A stretch of DNA of 64,000 nt from ZC4RG25 sp023428365. Lineage in GTDB: Bacteria > Pseudomonadota > Alphaproteobacteria > Rhizobiales > Hyphomicrobiaceae. Position numbers and translations under genes: made by a program. This document shows, piece by piece, positions 1-7,541 of this stretch; positions within the stretch are counted from its first letter, which is position 1; every line of letters begins with the position of its first letter. Where the stretch lies: positions 276,191-340,190 of the forward strand of contig JBNOAI010000007.1 of NCBI GenBank assembly GCA_050283925.1, in the 5' to 3' direction. The notes under the pieces are model-generated. The model searched no databases. It had not been told where the DNA came from and was given only the letters and a program-made list of their open reading frames with translations.

Positions 1-1300
1 CCAGCAGAGCGCCGGCGAGACAGGCCGCGATCAAAGTGCCCAACATGACCAGCAGCCGGTTGGGGGTAACGGGCGACAATGGAATTTCCGGCCGCGCCAG
101 AATCTCGACGTCGGCGCGCACGCCATCGGCAAGACCGGTCTGGCTCTTAAGGCGGGTAACGGCCTCGTCGAGCACCGCCTTGTCGGTGGCGGCCTCGCGG
201 CGCAGTTGCTCCAGACGTAGCTCGTCGCTGCGCAGTCGTGTCAGGTCTGCGCGAATAGCATCCATGTTTTTCTGCAGCACCTCCGTCCGGCTCGCCGCAA
301 AGCGCGCTTCGGCTTCGGTGCTGTGTACGATGCGCGAAGCTTCTGCGGCGATCTGGCCCTCGATCGCTGCCACTTCGCTGTTCCAAACGACCGGCTTGGT
401 GATGGCCGCGTTCAAGTTGTCCTTGAGCCTCAAGATGGATGCGGAAGCGAGCACTTCGGGCGCGGTCTCCAGAGTGCCCGCCTCCTTCATCGCGGCGAGC
501 GCCTGGGCACGCGTTTGCATTTCCACGGCGCGGATGCGCGTTTGCGCATACTCGGTGCTGAGAGTGGCGAGCTGTCCCTCGAGCGAGAGTTGAGCGCCGC
601 CGTCCATAAGTCCGGTCGTGAGTAGAAAGCTTTCGACAGCACGCTCAGAACCAGTAAGCTTCGTGCGCAACAACTCGACGCGCTGTGCGAGCCAGGACGA
701 CTGGCCCAGCAAGGCCGCGCGCTTGCGGGCAAGCTGGTCCTCGATGTACGCAGCCAGCAGGGTCTCGGCTAGCGCAGCGGCCTTCCGCGGGTCGGCGGAG
801 TGATAGCCTAAGTGCACCGTGTAAGAACGACGATCGCGCGAGACGTTGAACCGTGCCTGGAGGTTTCGTCGTACGTCGGCCTCGGTGGAAGGCTTGGCAC
901 TCCAGAACTGCCACCAGCTATGGCCAAACTCGGGATCCTCCATCAGGCCGTGGCGCGCGATCACGGCGCTAGCGAGCGCCGGTGAAGTCAGCATGTCTAT
1001 TTCCGACTGGACGGCGTTATCGTCCAGCGGCTGGCGCAGGTGTACGACGTGTTCTCCCGAAGCGTTGAGTTCCGCAGAGCGCAACACGATGGTCGCGAGT
1101 GACTCATAGCGGCGCGGAAGGAACGGCCAGGCGGCCGCTGCGGCGACCGCGACGATGAGGAAGCCGGTCAGGAAACGTCTTACCTGTCGCCACGATGTGT
1201 CGGCTCCGACTGCAGCCGGCGCGCAGGCTTGCTCGGGAGGGGGGGGCAGGCGGTCCAACGACAAACGTCTCACTTGATGCCCACCTGAGCCATCCAGCAT
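1..1300 (-). CDS. Wzz/GumC-like polysaccharide chain-length determinant (partial, C-terminus outside window)
   Basis: The minus-strand frame is open from an ATG at 1300 to the window edge and gives about 433 residues. It has one hydrophobic segment near residues 40-60 (FLTGFLIVAVAAAAAWPFLP). A long polar, Ala/Glu/Arg-rich region with coiled-coil character follows. It ends with a proline-containing segment (PLSPVTPNRL) and the beginning of a second membrane helix at the edge. This is the two-helix, periplasmic coiled-coil layout of Wzz/GumC/ExoP polysaccharide co-polymerases, which set exopolysaccharide chain length at the inner membrane. The ATG overlaps the upstream glycosyltransferase stop as TGATG, so translation is probably coupled. 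An in-frame ATG at 1318 is an alternative start. Whether a tyrosine-kinase domain follows TM2 cannot be seen. Confidence 0.85.
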   Translation of the reverse strand, partial: MLDGSGGHQVRRLSLDRLPPPPEQACAPAAVGADTSWRQVRRFLTGFLIVAVAAAAAWPFLPRRYESLATIVLRSAELNASGEHVVHLRQPLDDNAVQSEIDMLTSPALASAVIARHGLMEDPEFGHSWWQFWSAKPSTEADVRRNLQARFNVSRDRRSYTVHLGYHSADPRKAAALAETLLAAYIEDQLARKRAALLGQSSWLAQRVELLRTKLTGSERAVESFLLTTGLMDGGAQLSLEGQLATLSTEYAQTRIRAVEMQTRAQALAAMKEAGTLETAPEVLASASILRLKDNLNAAITKPVVWNSEVAAIEGQIAAEASRIVHSTEAEARFAASRTEVLQKNMDAIRADLTRLRSDELRLEQLRREAATDKAVLDEAVTRLKSQTGLADGVRADVEILARPEIPLSPVTPNRLLVMLGTLIAACLAGALL

Positions 1301-2292
1301 CACAAACCTCGAAACCATCGGAAGCGGTGACGATCAACCGGTGCGGCACCAGCGCCGGCATGCGCAGCTTCGCCACGTGGTTTCGACACACGCACGAGCG
1401 AGTAAAGGCGCATGCGCAGGGAGGAGGGGATCAGGCGGAAGACCCCATACATTGTGCTGGTGATTAGAAATTCGGGCCAATTCAGGAAACCGGCACGGCG
1501 GTATTCCGAGCGAAAGCGGATCTCGTCCATCAAGTATGTGAGGCCGCCACGCCGTCGGCTGAGGCTGAGGCCGGTGCGGAAACGCAAGAGCGGTTTGGGG
1601 ATCACGTGCAAGCGTGCGCCTGCCAGCACGAGGCGGTTGAACAGATCCCAGTCCTCCAGCGTCAGATATTTGGTCCGGTACCCGCCGACTTTGCGGAGCA
1701 TATCGCTGCGTATGAATGTGGTCGGATGGATGATCACGTTGCGCCAGCGGAGCGCGCGGGCCACAGCGGCATGCGTGGTGGGCGATGCCTTGATGCGTGA
1801 CGGCGTGCCATCATCAAAGAATTCCTCGCACCATGACGAGATGAGGTCGACGTCGGGATGTGCCCGTGCGTAAGCGAGCTGAATGGCGAGGCGATCGGGT
1901 TCGCTGATGTCGTCGCTGTCCATGCGCACGATGTACGTGCCCGTGCAGTGCTCGAGGCCCGCGTTGAGGGCGCCAGGCAGACCGCGGTTGTGCGGCAGGC
2001 GGACGATCACCAGCTGCGCTCGCGGATCGGACGCATAACGGGCTACGACCTCCTCAAGACTTTTGCCGATCGGGCCGTCGAGAACCAGCACCACACTGTC
2101 GGGCCGTACTGTCTGGGAAAACAGGCTTTCGAGGCTGCTGGCGAGATACTCGGGTTTTTCCTTCGCGTAGCACGCCATGAGGACGCTGACGGTTTGTGGC
2201 GCGTTGTCATTATGCTCGCGCGGCGTCGACGGTGATGTGTCGTCCGGGTTATCTCTGGGCATCATGTCAGTGCTATCGAGGGTGTCGCTCAA
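1300..2292 (-). CDS. Family 2 glycosyltransferase (exopolysaccharide synthesis)
   Basis: This is a GT-A fold family 2 glycosyltransferase. The N-terminal domain opens with VSVLMACYAKEKPEYL. It carries the nucleotide-sugar/metal motif DSDD (about residue 125 from the TTG start) and the late acidic LEDWDLFNRL motif typical of the acceptor side. It should add a sugar to the lipid-linked repeat unit on the cytoplasmic face. A TTG at 2292 overlaps the preceding stop (TTGA) and has a GAGAGG ribosome site six bases upstream, so I prefer it. ATG codons at 2265 and 2262 are possible but lack a clear ribosome site. It is the middle gene of the leftward trio sugar transferase - GT2 - Wzz. Sugar specificity cannot be read from the sequence. 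Confidence 0.9.
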   Translation of the reverse strand: MSDTLDSTDMMPRDNPDDTSPSTPREHNDNAPQTVSVLMACYAKEKPEYLASSLESLFSQTVRPDSVVLVLDGPIGKSLEEVVARYASDPRAQLVIVRLPHNRGLPGALNAGLEHCTGTYIVRMDSDDISEPDRLAIQLAYARAHPDVDLISSWCEEFFDDGTPSRIKASPTTHAAVARALRWRNVIIHPTTFIRSDMLRKVGGYRTKYLTLEDWDLFNRLVLAGARLHVIPKPLLRFRTGLSLSRRRGGLTYLMDEIRFRSEYRRAGFLNWPEFLITSTMYGVFRLIPSSLRMRLYSLVRVSKPRGEAAHAGAGAAPVDRHRFRWFRGL

Positions 2293-3011
2293 CTTGCACC
2301 TCTCTGGGAAAACACCGCACGAGGCGTGCGCAAAAGAATCTTGATGTCCTGCCAAAGGTTCCAGGTGCGCACGTAATGATCATCCATCGCGACCTGCGCG
2401 GTGTACCCGATCGTGTTGCGGCCGCTGACCTGCCAGAGCCCGGTTATTCCAGGGCGTACGCTCGTGTAGAGCGCACCGCTCACCGGTCCATAGAGATGCT
2501 CCAGCTCGTATTCGACGATAGGTCTGGGGCCGACCAGACTCATGTCACCCTTGATGACGTTGATGAGCTGCGGCAGCTCGTCGAGGCTCGTGCGGCGCAG
2601 GAAAGCGCCAACCGGCGTTATGCGAGGATCGAAGCCGAGTTTCTGCCGGCTTGCCCACTCCGCTGCAGCTTCAGGATGATAAGACAGGTATTCTTCGAGG
2701 CAATCCGCTGCATCGACGATCATCGAACGGAATTTAAGGCAACCGAAGAGGGCGCCACCCAGCCCAACGCGATCCTGCTGGTAAAATACCGGTCCACCAT
2801 CCAGGGCAACGACCAGGGCGACCAGCACGCACAGTGGCAGCGTGAGCACGAGCAGGACTACCGCACCCCCCATATCGATTATTCGCTTGGCGATGAGAGA
2901 CAGGCGACGGGCAATTGAAACGCCGGAAACTGTCTCGACCTCACTGAAGGGAGGCTCTGTTGACGTGTTGGTGGGCGGAGCTGGCGGTTGCACGACAGAC
3001 ATTTTGGTCAT
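2289..3011 (-). CDS. Undecaprenyl-phosphate sugar-phosphate transferase (ExoY/WcaJ C-terminal type)
   Basis: The 240-residue protein has one N-terminal membrane segment (about residues 45-70, MGGAVVLLVLTLPLCVLVAL). It then has the full bacterial sugar-transferase catalytic domain: KFRSM, LRRTSLDELPQL, GDMSLVGPRP and RPGITGLWQVSGR. These mark the enzyme that starts exopolysaccharide repeat units by moving hexose-1-phosphate from a UDP-sugar to undecaprenyl phosphate. It is the short ExoY-like form and lacks the extra membrane domain of long WcaJ/WbaP enzymes. It is first in the leftward operon and overlaps the glycosyltransferase by four bases. A second Met three codons in (3002) could also be the start. 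Confidence 0.92.
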   Translation of the reverse strand: MTKMSVVQPPAPPTNTSTEPPFSEVETVSGVSIARRLSLIAKRIIDMGGAVVLLVLTLPLCVLVALVVALDGGPVFYQQDRVGLGGALFGCLKFRSMIVDAADCLEEYLSYHPEAAAEWASRQKLGFDPRITPVGAFLRRTSLDELPQLINVIKGDMSLVGPRPIVEYELEHLYGPVSGALYTSVRPGITGLWQVSGRNTIGYTAQVAMDDHYVRTWNLWQDIKILLRTPRAVFSQRGAS

Positions 3012-3414
3012 GGCGGTTGCCTATTCCACCATAACCTTTGGATCGCAGACGCTGGCGATTTCAATAAATAAAATAGTTCCACACATCATTTGCCTCCATT
3101 GCCGTCGCTATTTTTTTGACGACAAGCGTCAATCGGCTCGTAAAAAAACAATAGCGGCATTGAGCATTCACGCTCGTTGCATCGCAAGCACGCAAAGCAT
3201 GTACGCAAAACGTCTGATAAAATTGGTCGATTATAAGCTTTATGTTCTTTTCAACGTGGAAAGCGCAGAAGGAGTAGATCAGAGAAAGTAGAGGTAATGA
3301 GAATGTGGCGGGGAATACTATCGCGTAGGGCGTAAGTCGAAATGGCCGTGCTCGGTGAATTGACTTGGCAATCGCGCCGGGCAAGGCTGAAATTGCAATC
3401 GCAGGGCCCGTGCA
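3012..3414. other. AT-rich divergent intergenic region between two polysaccharide operons
   Basis: These 403 bases are clearly poorer in GC than the flanking genes, with several A/T runs. They separate the leftward sugar-transferase operon from the rightward aminotransferase. No open frame here looks coding. The region probably holds both promoters, and a perfect dyad sits at 3116-3132. Confidence 0.6.
3116..3132. promoter_or_regulatory. Perfect dyad TTGACG-N5-CGTCAA, candidate operator
   Basis: A six-base perfect inverted repeat with a five-base spacer lies in the middle of the divergent polysaccharide intergenic region. It is flanked by a run of seven T upstream and seven A about ten bases downstream. 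Its symmetry and position suit a dimeric regulator. No cognate factor can be named, and the role is inferred. Confidence 0.3.
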
Positions 3415-4560
3415 ATGAAAGTTCCCTTTTATCGCCATCAGTTGACAGCGGATGACGCAACCGCAATTGCTGCGGTGCTATCGACACCGATCCTCACGTC
3501 GGGACAAGTCGGGCGTGATGTCGAGGCGCAGATCGCCGCGTTATTCGGCGTAAAGGACGCTCTTCTCGTTAACAGCTGGACCAACGGGGCGATTGCCTGT
3601 CTGCTCGCGATGGATATTGAACCCGGCGACGAAGTGATCATCCCTGCAATGACATTCATTGCCACGGCGAATGTTGTCGAATTGCTCGGCGCGAAGCCGG
3701 TATTCGTGGATGTCGATCCCCTGACCCTGATGATGACACCGGAAGCTGTGAATGCGGCAATTACAGCGCGCACCAAAGCGGTAATTCCGGTACACCTCTA
3801 TGGCCAGATGATGGATATAGCAGCGCTACGCGAGGCCATCGGACACGGCATCAAAATCATCGAGGATTGCGCCCACAGTTTCGAAAGCACGCTTAACGGC
3901 GATAGGCCGGGAACGCATTCCGATGCGGCAATTTTCTCGTTCTATGCCACGAAGAATGTCACCTGCGGCGAGGGCGGCGCCATCATTACGCGCGATCCGG
4001 ATCTCGCTCATCAGTTGCGCATCACGCGCCTGCACGGTATGTCAGCCGGCGCCATCGATCGCTACCGCACGGGCACATATACCCACTGGGACATGCCACG
4101 GCTTGGCGTCAAAGCCAACCTTCCCGATCTGCTGTCGGCTCTGCTTCCGGCGCAGCTGAAACAGTTGGACTCCAAACTCGAGCAACGCACTCTTCTTGCC
4201 CAGCGGTATCAGCAGGCATTCGAATCCGAACTGGAGATCGGCACGCAAGTGAGAATCCCCGGCGCTAAGCACGCCTGGCACTTGTTCACAATCTGTGTGC
4301 CGCCAGATTTGCGCGATCCTTTGATGCTGGCGCTGAACGCAGCGGGTATCGGTTGTGCAGTCAATTTCCGCAGCGTACCGACCATGACCTACTACCGCGA
4401 GAGTTACGGCTACACCCCGGCGCATTTTCCCATCAGCGAAATCTGGGGTTCAGGAGTCATCAGTCTACCGCTTTTTCCCGGACTGACGGCTCAAGAGCAG
4501 TCTTATGTGATCGACATAGTAAGGCGGGAGCTTGCGTCGCTGGCTCGGCGTGCAGCCTAG
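3415..4560 (+). CDS. DegT/DnrJ/EryC1/StrS-family sugar aminotransferase
   Basis: The 381-residue protein is a PLP-dependent nucleotide-sugar aminotransferase. Visible family marks are the N-terminal LTSGQVGRDVEAQIAALFG, the substrate loop PAMTFIATANVV and the cofactor Asp in EDCAHSFES (about residue 151). The Schiff-base lysine is K180 in FYATKNVTCGEGG. Enzymes of this fold convert a keto-sugar nucleotide to an amino sugar for surface polysaccharides. It lies 38 bases upstream of an NAD-dependent epimerase/dehydratase, which could make the keto substrate, so the two probably form a rightward operon opposite the glycan assembly genes. The exact sugar is unknown. The ribosome site is weak and no better in-frame start is evident. 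Confidence 0.9.
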   Translation: MKVPFYRHQLTADDATAIAAVLSTPILTSGQVGRDVEAQIAALFGVKDALLVNSWTNGAIACLLAMDIEPGDEVIIPAMTFIATANVVELLGAKPVFVDVDPLTLMMTPEAVNAAITARTKAVIPVHLYGQMMDIAALREAIGHGIKIIEDCAHSFESTLNGDRPGTHSDAAIFSFYATKNVTCGEGGAIITRDPDLAHQLRITRLHGMSAGAIDRYRTGTYTHWDMPRLGVKANLPDLLSALLPAQLKQLDSKLEQRTLLAQRYQQAFESELEIGTQVRIPGAKHAWHLFTICVPPDLRDPLMLALNAAGIGCAVNFRSVPTMTYYRESYGYTPAHFPISEIWGSGVISLPLFPGLTAQEQSYVIDIVRRELASLARRAA

Positions 4561-4598
4561 CTTAAGGCAAGCGTCAATTTGTTTCGGAGTTCTCACAC

Positions 4599-5618
4599 AT
4601 GGCGCGGCTGCTTATTACCGGTGCTGCCGGTTACATCGGGTCTGTTCTTGTCGCAGAGGCGCTCAAGGCGGGGCACAAAGTCGTTGCTCTTGATCGCTTC
4701 TTTTTCGGTGAGGATGTGCTCGGAGACTACGCGCGTAAGCCGGGGTTACGGCTCATCAAGAAAGACATCCGTGATGCCGCTCCTGAGGACTTCAAGGGCA
4801 TCGATGCCGTCATCGATTTGGCAGCACTCTCGAACGATCCCGCAGGCGATCTCGATCGCAGCCTGACACGCTCGATCAACTGCAGAGGACGAATTCATGT
4901 GGCGCATACGGCAAAGGCTGCGGGCGTTCGCCGCTATGTGATGTCGAGTTCCTGCTCAGTGTTCGGCTACAGCAGCCAAAAGCTTACCGAAAATAGTCCT
5001 TGCACCCCCCAAACCGAATATGCGCGCTCCATGCTGGATGCCGAACGCACCATTCTCAGGATGGCCGACAGCCGTTTCTGCTCATCGGCTTTGCGGCTAT
5101 CGACGGTATTTGGCTTATCGCGCCGCATGCGTTTCGATCTGGTCGTCAACACGATGACGAAAAGCGCCGTTAACACCAACAAGATCGTGGTAACGGGTGG
5201 TGGCAAGCAGTGGCGCCCTCTGATCCACGTGCGGGACGCAGCTCGCGGCTTTCTCCATCTTATCAATCAACCGGTCGACAGCATCTCAGGCGAAGCCTTC
5301 AATATCGGCCGCGACAACTACCGCATGAGCCAGCTGGCATTTGCAGTGCGCGAAGCTTTGCCAATCGCGCTGGCAATCGAGATCAAGCCGGAAACCAACG
5401 ATACGCGCAGTTATCGGGTGTCGTTCGCTAAGGCGAAGAAGGTGCTCGGATACGCGGCGCAGCACGAGGTGGAATACGGGGTGCGCGAGATTTACGACGC
5501 AATCAAACAGGACAGGATTGACCTCGGTTCTCGCACCGTAACCGTGAACTGGTACAAACACCTACTGGAAGCCGAACGACTCGTGGACGGCATCCGTTTG
5601 AACGGGCGGATTCTCTAA
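4599..5618 (+). CDS. NAD-dependent epimerase/dehydratase (extended SDR) with altered catalytic lysine
   Basis: The 339-residue extended short-chain dehydrogenase starts with the Rossmann motif ITGAAGYIGS (residues 6-15). It continues with LAALSNDP and the SSSCSVFGY strand carrying the catalytic Ser/Thr region. The catalytic tyrosine is Y141 in TEYARSMLDAE. The YxxxK lysine expected at residue 145 is Met (codon ATG at 5031-5033), one base from AAG. The rest of the fold, including the substrate half (RPLIHVRDAARGF), looks intact. GGAG precedes the ATG by about ten bases. Given its aminotransferase neighbour it probably acts on a nucleotide sugar, but the Lys-to-Met change raises doubt about normal oxidoreductase chemistry. 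Confidence 0.88.
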   Translation: MARLLITGAAGYIGSVLVAEALKAGHKVVALDRFFFGEDVLGDYARKPGLRLIKKDIRDAAPEDFKGIDAVIDLAALSNDPAGDLDRSLTRSINCRGRIHVAHTAKAAGVRRYVMSSSCSVFGYSSQKLTENSPCTPQTEYARSMLDAERTILRMADSRFCSSALRLSTVFGLSRRMRFDLVVNTMTKSAVNTNKIVVTGGGKQWRPLIHVRDAARGFLHLINQPVDSISGEAFNIGRDNYRMSQLAFAVREALPIALAIEIKPETNDTRSYRVSFAKAKKVLGYAAQHEVEYGVREIYDAIKQDRIDLGSRTVTVNWYKHLLEAERLVDGIRLNGRIL

Positions 5619-5715
5619 CCCGGCTGTAGCAAAAGAGTTATGGCGGATGGCGCGAAGAGATGCGCACAGGCCGGCGGAAGAGTCTGCCGCAACACTTGGA
5701 TTATAAAGAGAAATT

Positions 5716-5790
5716 TGGAGCGGGCGATCGGGATCGAACCGACGACATTCAGCTTGGGAAGCTGACGTTCTACCACTGAACTACGCCCGC
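5716..5790 (-). tRNA. tRNA-Gly (anticodon CCC)
   Basis: The minus strand folds into a full cloverleaf. The acceptor stem is GCGGGCG/CGCCCGC and the D-arm is GTTC/GAAC. The anticodon stem TCAGC/GCTGA encloses the loop TTCCCAA, giving anticodon CCC. The T-arm carries GGTTCGATCC. The discriminator is T and the 3' CCA is encoded at 5716-5718. It reads GGG codons. Confidence 0.95.
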
Positions 5791-5920
5791 ATATGCCGGA
5801 TCATCGAGTGTCTCAGCGGGGTGTCACTAGCACAGAATCCCATCCATGTAATGACCTTGTCGCTCCGAGAGGGATTTTCGATGTGCAGCAGTCGGTTAGG
5901 CGGGGCGCTATCTGCCCGGT

Positions 5921-6060
5921 AGAGTAGGTCATCTGGCCTGCCAGGAGGCAGAGAAGCCTCGTCTGATTGGGTGGCCGAGGTTCAATTCCAAACGGAGTGC
6001 TAGGCCAGTAACCTCGCAAGACGAGGCTTTGAGCTCCGGCACCCCCAAGTGGCCTACTCT
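5921..6060. ncRNA. Nested inverted repeats, possible structured RNA next to tRNA-Gly
   Basis: Three nested complementary pairs are present. The outer stem is AGAGTAGGTC (5921-5930) with 6051-6060, ten pairs including one G.U. The middle stem AAGCCTCGTCT (5954-5964) pairs perfectly with 6019-6029. The inner stem CGAGGTT (5976-5982) pairs with 6010-6016. A further seven-base match (5933-5939 with 6002-6008) would cross these as a pseudoknot. A T-arm-like GGTTCAATTCC sits at 5979-5989. No open frame here is convincing. It could be a small RNA, a decayed tRNA-like sequence or a repeat element. The strand is undetermined and the function is unknown. Confidence 0.35.
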
Positions 6061-6064
6061 CTTC

Positions 6065-6280
6065 CTATTTATTCTTACGCTTCTTAGTGTTCGTTGCCTC
6101 GATCCAGCCCATCAGTTTCTGAAAATCGCCCTGCACGAATTCATTGATGTACTGGCGTCTGACATCGCGATCCTTGAGTAGCTCAATCAGCTCTGTCCGC
6201 GTGAAGGATTCGAAGGGCGTGGAGAGGACGTCGGGCTCATCCTCTTCGACATCGAAATGAAATGCGTGGCCGTCGATCAT
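6065..6280 (-). CDS. Small acidic protein of unknown function
   Basis: I do not recognise this 71-residue protein. It has an acidic N-terminal half (FDVEEDEPDVLSTPFESFTR), an amphipathic helix-rich centre (ELIELLKDRDVRRQYINEFV) and a basic C-terminal tail (TKKRKNK). The start at 6280 is supported by an AAGGGGGG ribosome site about five bases upstream on the minus strand. A longer frame beginning at 6298 has no such site. No signal peptide or membrane segment is seen, so it is probably cytoplasmic. Confidence 0.55.
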   Translation of the reverse strand: MIDGHAFHFDVEEDEPDVLSTPFESFTRTELIELLKDRDVRRQYINEFVQGDFQKLMGWIEATNTKKRKNK

Positions 6281-6544
6281 GGTTACCCCCCTTTGCATAA
6301 ATGCAACCTTTGATTGCAGTTATTCGGATGCGTGCGCAATGGGTGTTGCGTCGATTTGCACCGGGAAGTTGTTTTTCATTGTTTTTGGACAACAGGAGCT
6401 TGCGCCTTTGCGTGGGTAAATACAACGAGCATGCCGAAGCCTGTGTATATGAAGGGGCGCAAACAACGCCGCTTGAGCGCTTAAATCTCCTGTCACATTC
6501 GAGGAGTAGCGAACGAGGGTTCCAGGTTTTCACCGGAGGTTTCC

Positions 6545-7531
6545 GTGTACAAACGACGTGCTGCGGTTCTGGCCGCGACTGCTGCCCTTATGGCAATCTC
6601 GGCGCCAACGTTCGCTCAGAGCGGCAAGCTTGTTCTCTATACAAGCCAGCCGAACACCGACGCGCAGCAAACCATCGATGCGTTTAAGGCGAAGCACCCC
6701 GGTATCGACATCTCGTTCGTGCGCGACGGCACGCCCAAGATCATCGCAAAACTGCAGGCGGAGATCGCTGCCGGGGCAGCCCAGGCCGACGTACTGTTGA
6801 TTGCCGACAGCGTAACCATGGAAAGCCTCAAGACCGATGGACGCCTGATGGCGTATCCCGAGGCTGATGTCTCTGCTTATCCGGCGGGCATTCATGCTCC
6901 GGACAAGAGCTGGTTTGCGACCAAGCTCATCACGACGGGCATTGTCTACAATACCGCTGCGTCGCTGAAGCCAACCTCGTGGCTCGATCTGACGAAGCCT
7001 GAAGTGAAAGGTCAGCTGGCGATGCCATCGCCGCTCACCTCTGGTGCAGCGATGATCCACACGCAGACGCTTGTTGCAAATCTCCCGGGCGACTGGAGCT
7101 ACTATGAAAATCTGAAAGCCAATGGTGCTCAGGCAGCCGGCGGCAATGGCAATGTTCTCAAGAGCGTCGCGGGTGGCGAAAAGCTTTATGGAATGATTGT
7201 CGATTTCATGCCGATCCGCGAGAAGGCAAAGGGCGCTCCGGTTGAATTCGTGTTCCCCCAGGAAGGTGTGTCCGCGATTGGCGAACCGGTTGCAATCCTG
7301 AGTTCGACAAAGAATGCCGCCGCCGCGAAGGCTTTCATTGACTTTATTCTCTCCAAAGACGGCCAGGAACTCGCGCTGAAACAGGGCTATATGCCAGCGC
7401 ACCCGGGCGTGGCTCTACCTGATGGTTTTCCGGCTCGCGATCAGGTGAAAGTGCTGTCTTTCGATGCCGCGAAAGCACTCGCTGCCACCGATGCGGATAA
7501 GGCGAAATTCACGCAGATCTTCGGCCAGTAA
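6545..7531 (+). CDS. ABC transporter substrate-binding protein, Fe3+/2-aminoethylphosphonate type
   Basis: The 328-residue exported binding protein starts at GTG 6545, preceded by GGAGG. A Sec signal peptide covers about residues 1-24 (cleavage near TFA-Q). The mature part begins KLVLYTSQPNTDAQQTIDAF, the classic start of the AfuA/FbpA/PhnS type of type II binding proteins. GQLAMPSPLTSGAA and GVSAIGEPVAILSSTKN are further family segments. The ligand could be ferric iron or a small phosphonate, since these subfamilies are hard to separate by eye. I do not see the adjacent tyrosine pair of classical ferric-binding proteins near the C-terminus. The fused permease follows by 10 bases. Confidence 0.88.
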   Translation: MYKRRAAVLAATAALMAISAPTFAQSGKLVLYTSQPNTDAQQTIDAFKAKHPGIDISFVRDGTPKIIAKLQAEIAAGAAQADVLLIADSVTMESLKTDGRLMAYPEADVSAYPAGIHAPDKSWFATKLITTGIVYNTAASLKPTSWLDLTKPEVKGQLAMPSPLTSGAAMIHTQTLVANLPGDWSYYENLKANGAQAAGGNGNVLKSVAGGEKLYGMIVDFMPIREKAKGAPVEFVFPQEGVSAIGEPVAILSSTKNAAAAKAFIDFILSKDGQELALKQGYMPAHPGVALPDGFPARDQVKVLSFDAAKALAATDADKAKFTQIFGQ

Positions 7532-7541
7532 GCGCGCTGGG

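Noticed and set aside
5975..5990. A second tRNA in the inverted-repeat region, based on the T-arm-like GGTTCAATTCC
   Set aside because: No matching acceptor stem or anticodon arm could be fitted around it.
5813..6019. 68-codon minus-strand frame next to tRNA-Gly(CCC)
   Set aside because: It starts with TTG without a ribosome site, lies across the inverted repeats and has no protein-like pattern.
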